Assembly (NCBI GenBank): GCA_017626815.1
Contig: JAGAHY010000033.1
Span: forward strand, 1 to 35,914
Direction: 5' to 3'
DNA length: 35,914 nt
Origin: Bacilli bacterium
Lineage (GTDB): Bacteria > Bacillota_I > Bacilli_A > RFN20 > CAG-826
Part shown: positions 31,278 to 35,914 of the stretch, one piece after another
How positions within the stretch are numbered: position 1 is the first letter of the stretch
Layout of the letters: the number at the start of each line of letters is the position of its first letter
Program-made: the position numbers and the translations under genes
The notes under the pieces: generated by a model
Told to the model about the DNA's origin: nothing
Database searches by the model: none
What the model saw: only the letters and a program-made list of their open reading frames with translations

Positions 31278-31696
31278 CCCAAAATATCGATGGCCTCCAT
31301 CAACTCGCCGGCAGCAAGAGGGTCTATGAAATCCATGGCTCCGTGCAGCATTACCACTGCGTGCGCTGCCATCATCCGATGGAACTTCAGGAGCTTCCTC
31401 ACGAAGGGGTTCCCATGTGCCCCAAATGCGGGGCGGTGATGAAGCCCGATGTCGTTTTATATGGCGAAGGGCTGCCGGAAAAAGACCTTTATGAAGGAAT
31501 TGAAGCGGTGGGGCGCGCCGATGTCATGATCGTCGGCGGGACGAGCCTTCGCGTCTATCCTTTCGCCGCCATCCCCGAATATTTCCGTGGCCGTTATTCG
31601 TTGCTCATCAACGCCGAACCCACGCCGATGGACGCCAATTTCGATGACGTGATCCGCGAGGATATCGGCGACACCTTGGAGGCGATTCTCTCATGA
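31196..31696 (+). CDS. Sir2 NAD-dependent deacylase, C-terminal part (frameshifted)
   Basis: The in-frame segment from ATG 31196 (MVAPKAKPNKAHLAL) has 166 residues and holds the catalytic and zinc-binding parts: LTQNIDGLHQLAG, the general-base His in YEIHGSVQHY, two CxxC pairs (CVRC, CPKC) and VGGTSLRVYP. It lacks the GAGxSxxSGIPDFR NAD loop encoded upstream in the other frame, so it is not a complete enzyme unless the frameshift at about 31172 is an artefact. Sirtuins remove acyl groups from lysine using NAD. It overlaps the DUF5662 gene by 4 bases (ATGA). Confidence 0.85.
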   Translation: MVAPKAKPNKAHLALARYEKDHDLAILTQNIDGLHQLAGSKRVYEIHGSVQHYHCVRCHHPMELQELPHEGVPMCPKCGAVMKPDVVLYGEGLPEKDLYEGIEAVGRADVMIVGGTSLRVYPFAAIPEYFRGRYSLLINAEPTPMDANFDDVIREDIGDTLEAILS

Positions 31697-32334
31697 AGGC
31701 CTTCTTCCGCCATTGGGGGTTGGTCAACCGGCACCGTTACCACGTGTGGGTGAATGGCATCCACTGCGGCATCGGCTGGCATTGCTTTTTCCATGACCTC
31801 AGCAAATTCCATCCCACGGAATTCCTCACCTCGGTGCGTCATTACCATGGCATGCACTCACCCGTGTACGAAGAACGCCTGAAAAACGACTATTTCTCGT
31901 TTATCTGCCAGCACCATTCCAAGCGGAACAAACACCACTGGGAATACTGGACCGACTTCTTCCAAGGCCACCTCATCGCCATGTCGATGCCCTGGATCTA
32001 TGCCACCGAGTATGTCTGCGACATGCTTTCCGCCTCCTATTGCTATGACCCCAAAGGGTTCACTCCCGAGAAGACGCTGAACTACTTTTTGGCGCGCTGC
32101 GACCATTATTACATCTCCAGCGGCACCAAGGAGTACATCACTTGGTGTTTGACGCGTTACCGCGACATGGGCTTTGCCGGACTAAAGAAAAAAGACACCA
32201 AAAAAGCTTATGCGGAAATCGCCTCGCGCCATCCCCGCGTCGAAATCTTCTCCGCCCTCGCGCCCGTTGGCACGTTGCCTCCGCGCGTTGAGGAGTTTAT
32301 AATGCCGAAGTCTCAGCGAGAAAAAGAATCATGA
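31693..32334 (+). CDS. DUF5662 family protein (HD-like)
   Basis: 213 residues, rich in His and aromatic residues. It shows an HD-type metal-binding pattern: VNRHRYHVWVNG, then FFHDLSKFHPTEF, ICQHHSKRNKHHWEYW and the acidic LIAMSMPWIYATEYVCDMLS. This is the pattern of DUF5662, whose activity is unknown. No signal or membrane segment. The start overlaps the sirtuin stop and the stop overlaps the trkA-like ATG, both by ATGA, so it is locked into the operon. Confidence 0.72.
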   Translation: MKAFFRHWGLVNRHRYHVWVNGIHCGIGWHCFFHDLSKFHPTEFLTSVRHYHGMHSPVYEERLKNDYFSFICQHHSKRNKHHWEYWTDFFQGHLIAMSMPWIYATEYVCDMLSASYCYDPKGFTPEKTLNYFLARCDHYYISSGTKEYITWCLTRYRDMGFAGLKKKDTKKAYAEIASRHPRVEIFSALAPVGTLPPRVEEFIMPKSQREKES

Positions 32335-32747
32335 AAAGAACGTATGTCATCGGTTGTGGAAAGCTCGGATCGAGCATCGCCAACGAACTCTCCCGCCGCG
32401 AATTGGATGTCATCATCATCGATAACGACGAATCCTCGTTCGCTTTGCTTAGCGACGATTTCTCCGGCGTCCCCAAGGTCGCCGACGCCACCGATCTTGA
32501 CGCCTTAGCCAACATCGGCGTGGAAAACGCGGGCGAAGTCTATATCACCACGGGAAACGACAATCTTTCCCTGTTTTTGGCCCACGCCTGCGCCATTATC
32601 TTCAAAATCCCTTATGTCTATGTGCGTTTCGATGACCCGACCTTAGGCATTCTCGTCCAAGGCCAAAGCAACATCAAAGCCGTCTATCCCTTCCAACTTA
32701 CCAGGGACCGACTGAGCCTACTTCGATCCGGGAGCGAACAGCAATGA
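32331..32747 (+). CDS. TrkA/KtrA-like RCK N domain protein
   Basis: 138 residues, a single Rossmann RCK-N domain: TYVIGCGKLGSSIANELSR with a complete GxGxxG, the ribose-binding acidic end of strand 2 (IIIDNDESS), and the later DATDLDALANIGV. It lacks the RCK-C domain that full TrkA/KtrA carries, so it resembles one half of the regulatory ring of a K+ uptake system. It overlaps both neighbours by 4 bases. It probably forms a mixed complex with the product of the next gene and gates TrkH. Confidence 0.83.
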   Translation: MKRTYVIGCGKLGSSIANELSRRELDVIIIDNDESSFALLSDDFSGVPKVADATDLDALANIGVENAGEVYITTGNDNLSLFLAHACAIIFKIPYVYVRFDDPTLGILVQGQSNIKAVYPFQLTRDRLSLLRSGSEQQ

Positions 32748-33559
32748 AGATCGTCATCGCCGGCGGCGATTCCAAAGCCGAATACATCATCAAGTCCTAT
32801 AAGTCGAGGAAGAACCAACTCGTCGTCATCAACCCGAATAAGGCCGTCGTGGAGCGTTTGCGCACCGCCTGCCAAATCAAGGTTTTCCATGGCGCCCCTT
32901 GGAGCCGCCTCGCCTTTGAGCAAGCCAACGCCTTCGACGCGGACATCTTCATCGCCTTGTGCGAGGAGGATACCGATAACTACGCGGCTTGCTTGATGGC
33001 CAAGCGCATGTTCAACGCGAAGAAGACCATCTGCGTCGTCGATAACCCAAGCAACGTCGAATACTTCAAGCAACTCGGCCTCGACGCGGTCATCTCCTCC
33101 ACGTACCTATTGGCCCAAAACATCATGTCGGAATCCTCGATGGAAACCTTGACCAAGACCCTTTCCCTCGACGATAACCGCGTGACCGTCATCGAGAAGG
33201 TCATCCTTTCCAAATACGCGATCTGCAACAAAGCCATTAAGGACATCCGCTTCCCCAAATACGCCTCGATCGCCGCGATTTACCGCAATTACCAAATCAT
33301 CATCCCCAACGGCTTGATCGTCATCCAGCCTAAGGATACCTTGCTCATGGTCACGACGCCCAACAATAGCCGCAACCTCCTCAAATACGTGGAGACGGAG
33401 CGCGCAAGCATTTTGCCTGTTGGCGGACTTGCCGGCGTCAAAGCCAAAGAAACCAGTTCGAGCGAAAAGAAAGCCGCGCCCGCGGAAGAAAAAACGGTGG
33501 AAAAGAAGGCCGAAACGGCGAAAACCACCGTCAAAACCCCAACCAAAAAGAAAAACTAA
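32744..33559 (+). CDS. Second TrkA-like protein (RCK N and C domains, charged tail)
   Basis: 271 residues. The RCK-N Rossmann fold is degenerate: KIVIAGGDSKAEYIIKSY lacks the normal GxGxxG, so nucleotide binding may be weak or lost. The RCK-C domain is about 145-225 (VTVIEKVILSKYAICNKAIK, IPNGLIVIQPKDTLLMVTTP). The final 40 residues are a low-complexity Lys/Ala/Glu/Thr tail. Together with the intact RCK-N protein upstream it suggests a division of labour: one subunit senses nucleotide, the other senses ions or holds the ring to the channel (inference). It is followed by trkH 15 bases later. Confidence 0.83.
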   Translation: MKIVIAGGDSKAEYIIKSYKSRKNQLVVINPNKAVVERLRTACQIKVFHGAPWSRLAFEQANAFDADIFIALCEEDTDNYAACLMAKRMFNAKKTICVVDNPSNVEYFKQLGLDAVISSTYLLAQNIMSESSMETLTKTLSLDDNRVTVIEKVILSKYAICNKAIKDIRFPKYASIAAIYRNYQIIIPNGLIVIQPKDTLLMVTTPNNSRNLLKYVETERASILPVGGLAGVKAKETSSSEKKAAPAEEKTVEKKAETAKTTVKTPTKKKN

Positions 33560-33574
33560 CCTTAAGGAGCCTAC

Positions 33575-35293
33575 ATGAAGAAGATTTATGAAGGGAAGGA
33601 AGTCGGTGGCTTCCGTCTCGTATTCGGATATCTTGGCATGTTCATGGTGCTGATCGGTGCGATCTCCGCCATTCCTTTAATCATCGTCGCCTTCTATCAC
33701 GAAGAAGTGGAGGCCCTCGGCATCTTCGGCGGCGTCGTGGGCTTTAACATCGTCGTCGGCCTGGCGTTGCATTTCGCGTTTATATTCCACCGCAAGAGGG
33801 CTCGCTTCCAACGCCACCAGGAATCGTTATTGCTGATATTGACTTGGCTTATGGCCGTCTTATCCGGCGCGGCCCCATTTTTCATCGCATCTTTAATGGG
33901 CAAGATGAATATGTCCTTTACGGCCGCTTTCTTCGAATCGGCCTCCGGCTATTCGACGACCGGATTGACCGTCTTTAGCGATTTCATCGACGTGAAAGAT
34001 GCCTTTTGCCCGCACGTGTTTACGTTTCACCGCGCGCTGACCAACTTCATCGGCGGCGCCGGATTGGTATTGCTATTAGCTTCCATGCTGGGCACCCATG
34101 GTGGCGGCATGTCCCTCTATGTTTCCGAAGGGCACTCGGACCGCCTGTTACCCAACATCGCCAAGTCCGCGAAGCTCATCTTCGGCATCTACGTCTTTTA
34201 TACCGTCATCGGCGCGATTGCCTTGATGATGGCGGGGCTGCCTGCTTTTGACGCGACCTGCCATTCGATGTCCGCCCTTTCCGGCGGCGGCTTTAGCCCG
34301 CGGGCGAGCAACGTGGCTGCCTACCGTCCCCTCGACGGCCAGGTCCTCGATGGGGGATTCTTCCCCGTGAATTCGTTGGCGGTGGAAATCATCATCTGCG
34401 CCTTGGTCTGCTTATCGGCCATTTCCTTCTTGTTGCATACTTTCTTGCTGCGCGGGAAGATCCGTAACTTCATCCTCGACGACGAGACGATTTACATCAT
34501 GTTCGCGGGAACGATTTTCCTCGCGATCATCTTCTTCGGCGCGATTTTGGCCACGAGAAGCTACAATCCGGGCAACTGGTTCGTGGATAGTGGCGAAATC
34601 TTCCGCCAGTCGATCTTCTATTCCATTGGCGCGGTGACCAATAGCGGCTTTGCCTCGACCACCGCCGACGCCTCCATCTTCAAATACCATATTATCGAAG
34701 CCGCAGGGACGGGCTCCATCTACATGGGCCATACCGTGACCACCGTGTTGATCATCTTGATGCTCATCGGCGGCGGCACCGGATCCACGGCCGGCGGCAT
34801 CAAGCAGTACCGCATCGCGGTGGCTTGCCGGAGTCTTTGGTATTCCATCCGTTATCGTTTCGCCTCCATCCACCAACATTACCCGAAGCTGACGTACCGC
34901 CATGGTGAGCTTCGCGAGTTAAGCGACTCGGATATCTTTGAGGCGTTCCATTATATTTTCTTGTTCCTGGCCTTATATTTGGGGCTTACGTTGGTGCTGA
35001 TGTTCATCGACCCGATTCATTACACCTTCGAAACCGCGGCCTTCGATATGGCCAGCGCCATGTCCAACACCGGCCTATCTTGGGTCATTGGGGTCGACTA
35101 TATGGCCATCGAAGGTCCCGCCAGCCATGTCGTCATGTGGACTCTATCCGCCGGCATGCTCTTGGGCCGTCTTGAAATCTTCCCCGCGGTCTATGCCGTT
35201 TCCAGCGTCGGGGAGGAGATTCGTTACCATCACGACATGCGCAAGCGCGCCAAGCGCCAGGCTGCGTCCTTAAAAATGATGGAGGAGGAATAA
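33575..35293 (+). CDS. trkH: TrkH/KtrB-type potassium transporter subunit
   Basis: 572 residues, at the long end of the family, with about 11-12 membrane segments. The four pore repeats are recognisable from their selectivity-filter segments: GYSTTGLTVF, SALSGGGFSPR, TNSGFASTTA and SNTGLSWVIG. A conserved GGGTGSTAGGIKQYR follows the third. It imports K+ through the membrane, gated by RCK proteins, here the two TrkA-like products immediately upstream. AAGGAG lies before the ATG. The C-terminus is a basic cytosolic tail (MRKRAKRQAASLK). Confidence 0.9.
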   Translation: MKKIYEGKEVGGFRLVFGYLGMFMVLIGAISAIPLIIVAFYHEEVEALGIFGGVVGFNIVVGLALHFAFIFHRKRARFQRHQESLLLILTWLMAVLSGAAPFFIASLMGKMNMSFTAAFFESASGYSTTGLTVFSDFIDVKDAFCPHVFTFHRALTNFIGGAGLVLLLASMLGTHGGGMSLYVSEGHSDRLLPNIAKSAKLIFGIYVFYTVIGAIALMMAGLPAFDATCHSMSALSGGGFSPRASNVAAYRPLDGQVLDGGFFPVNSLAVEIIICALVCLSAISFLLHTFLLRGKIRNFILDDETIYIMFAGTIFLAIIFFGAILATRSYNPGNWFVDSGEIFRQSIFYSIGAVTNSGFASTTADASIFKYHIIEAAGTGSIYMGHTVTTVLIILMLIGGGTGSTAGGIKQYRIAVACRSLWYSIRYRFASIHQHYPKLTYRHGELRELSDSDIFEAFHYIFLFLALYLGLTLVLMFIDPIHYTFETAAFDMASAMSNTGLSWVIGVDYMAIEGPASHVVMWTLSAGMLLGRLEIFPAVYAVSSVGEEIRYHHDMRKRAKRQAASLKMMEEE

Positions 35294-35294
35294 T

Positions 35295-35714
35295 ATGCTT
35301 ATCGATGAAATCAAAAAAGCCAACATTCAGGCCATGAAGGATCATGATGCGGATGCCCGCGCCGCCTATTCGATGGTCGTGAGCCGTTATCAGGCTCTGC
35401 TGACCTCGGGGAAAGGGGTCACGCCGACGGACAAAGATGTCGTCGCCATCTTGATCAAGTTCTCCAAAGAACTCGAGGAGGAGAAGCAAGGCTACGTAGC
35501 GGCGGGTAGAACTGAGGCCGCGGAAAGCCTAACGCGGCAAATCGAAGCCATCGCGAAATACCTGCCGAAATTATTAAGCGAAGAGGAAATCAAGGCCATC
35601 ATCATGGGCTTGGAGGATAGATCTATCCCCGCGGTCATGAAGCATTTCAAAGCCAATTATGATGGCAAGGCGGATATGGGCCTCGTTTCCAAAATCGCGC
35701 GTTCTGTTAAATAA
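35295..35714 (+). CDS. GatB/YqeY domain protein
   Basis: 139 residues, the whole of a YqeY-type protein: N-terminal helical LIDEIKKANIQAMKDHD, a middle KFSKELEEEKQGYVAAGR and the C-terminal helical part found at the end of GatB (PKLLSEEEIKAIIMG, YDGKADMGLVSKIARS). YqeY proteins are linked to tRNA amidation or tRNA-dependent processes by homology to the GatB tail, but their own role is unproven. It begins 1 base after the trkH stop with GGAGGA upstream. It is the last gene of the operon and is followed by a terminator. Confidence 0.87.
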   Translation: MLIDEIKKANIQAMKDHDADARAAYSMVVSRYQALLTSGKGVTPTDKDVVAILIKFSKELEEEKQGYVAAGRTEAAESLTRQIEAIAKYLPKLLSEEEIKAIIMGLEDRSIPAVMKHFKANYDGKADMGLVSKIARSVK

Positions 35715-35732
35715 ATAACCGCAAAAAGCAGT

Positions 35733-35770
35733 AGAAGGGGAGGGTAAATCGCACTTTCCCCTTTTCTTCT
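35733..35770 (+). terminator. Terminator of the sirtuin-trk-yqeY operon
   Basis: AAGGGGA (35735-35741) pairs with TCCCCTT (35757-35763), extended by flanking A/G-T pairs, followed by a T-rich stretch. Confidence 0.65.
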
Positions 35771-35784
35771 TGTGGCCATTGGCC

Positions 35785-35790
35785 TATAAT
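35785..35790 (+). promoter_or_regulatory. -10 element upstream of tRNA-Trp
   Basis: Perfect TATAAT, 50 bases before the tRNA. The -35 (TTTTCT at 35762-35767, spacer 17) is weak. An alternative TATAGA at 35815-35820 is closer to the tRNA. Confidence 0.4.
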
Positions 35791-35840
35791 CATGCTCGTT
35801 CGCGAGGTCATCTATATAGAGATGGCTTCCATGAACCTCT

Positions 35841-35914
35841 AGGGGTGTGGTTCAATGGCAGAACAGAGGTCTCCAAAACCTTTGATGAGGGTTCGATTCC
35901 TTCCACCCCTGCCA
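35841..35914 (+). tRNA. tRNA-Trp (anticodon CCA)
   Basis: 74 nt ending with the encoded GCCA at the window edge. Acceptor AGGGGTG pairs with CACCCCT (7 of 7). D-stem GTTC/GAAC, anticodon stem GAGGT/ACCTT with loop CTCCAAA (anticodon CCA), variable loop of 4, T-stem GAGGG/CCTTC with one G-T pair and loop TTCGATT. CCA reads UGG only, in agreement with TGA acting as a stop in this genome. Confidence 0.95.

Noticed and set aside
29415..32334. Antiphage defence island (DUF3800, sirtuin, DUF5662)
   Set aside because: The genes belong to separate transcription units, lie among housekeeping genes and lack mobility or toxin partners.
1..35914. CRISPR array, insertion sequence, prophage or replication origin
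   Set aside because: No regularly spaced repeats, transposase or integrase, terminal repeats, phage genes or DnaA-box clusters were seen.

Overview
The window looks like chromosomal DNA from a member of the Bacillota, most likely an uncultured gut-type Bacilli. That placement is an inference. It rests on a Y-family polymerase paired with a YolD-like protein, a MerR promoter with a 19-bp spacer, a LytS-type kinase, a GatB/YqeY protein, a tRNA with an encoded CCA end, and normal use of TGA as a stop. No insertion sequence, phage gene or CRISPR array is visible.

Layout. The window opens inside a membrane protein gene (2-499). A MerR-controlled redox cluster follows (613-3830): regulator, small monooxygenase, flavodoxin/cyclophilin-like lipoprotein, FMN reductase, and an alpha/beta hydrolase with a Cys nucleophile. 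Next come a membrane protein/TetR/membrane protein trio (4013-5559), a lipoprotein, a lone ABC ATPase, and a hybrid sensor kinase with a companion membrane protein (7028-9982). A His/Asp-rich CobW-type metallochaperone (9979-11259, minus) and a YdeI/OmdA-type protein follow. An amino-sugar operon (12449-16024) encodes NagA, a long ROK kinase and an NahK-like anomeric kinase. An HD-domain protein follows it.

The centre (16785-23507) is the most distinctive part. A minus-strand operon encodes an AMP-forming acyl ligase, a stand-alone acyl carrier protein and an acyl-ACP thioesterase. It diverges from a plus-strand operon encoding a close relative of polyunsaturated fatty acid isomerase (the enzyme family that makes trans-10,cis-12 conjugated linoleic acid), a phytoene-desaturase/retinol-saturase-like flavoprotein and a ferredoxin-reductase-like FAD/NAD/[2Fe-2S] protein. 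Together they suggest, by inference, a fatty-acid isomerisation and biohydrogenation system with its own carrier protein.

The right part holds a LytS-type two-component system whose kinase is split by a one-base frameshift (23758-25951), a FucO-like lactaldehyde reductase, the UvrX/YolD pair, a candidate structured small RNA (about 29212-29302), a DUF3800 protein and a glycerophosphodiesterase. It ends with a tightly coupled operon (30969-35714): frameshifted sirtuin, DUF5662 protein, two TrkA-like proteins, TrkH, YqeY. A tRNA-Trp closes the window.

Two window-wide patterns stand out. Several genes lack a Shine-Dalgarno sequence and have a -10 hexamer 6-7 bases before the ATG, which predicts leaderless mRNAs. 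The two broken genes each look like the loss of one base from a short homopolymer run, which points to either assembly error or real instability.
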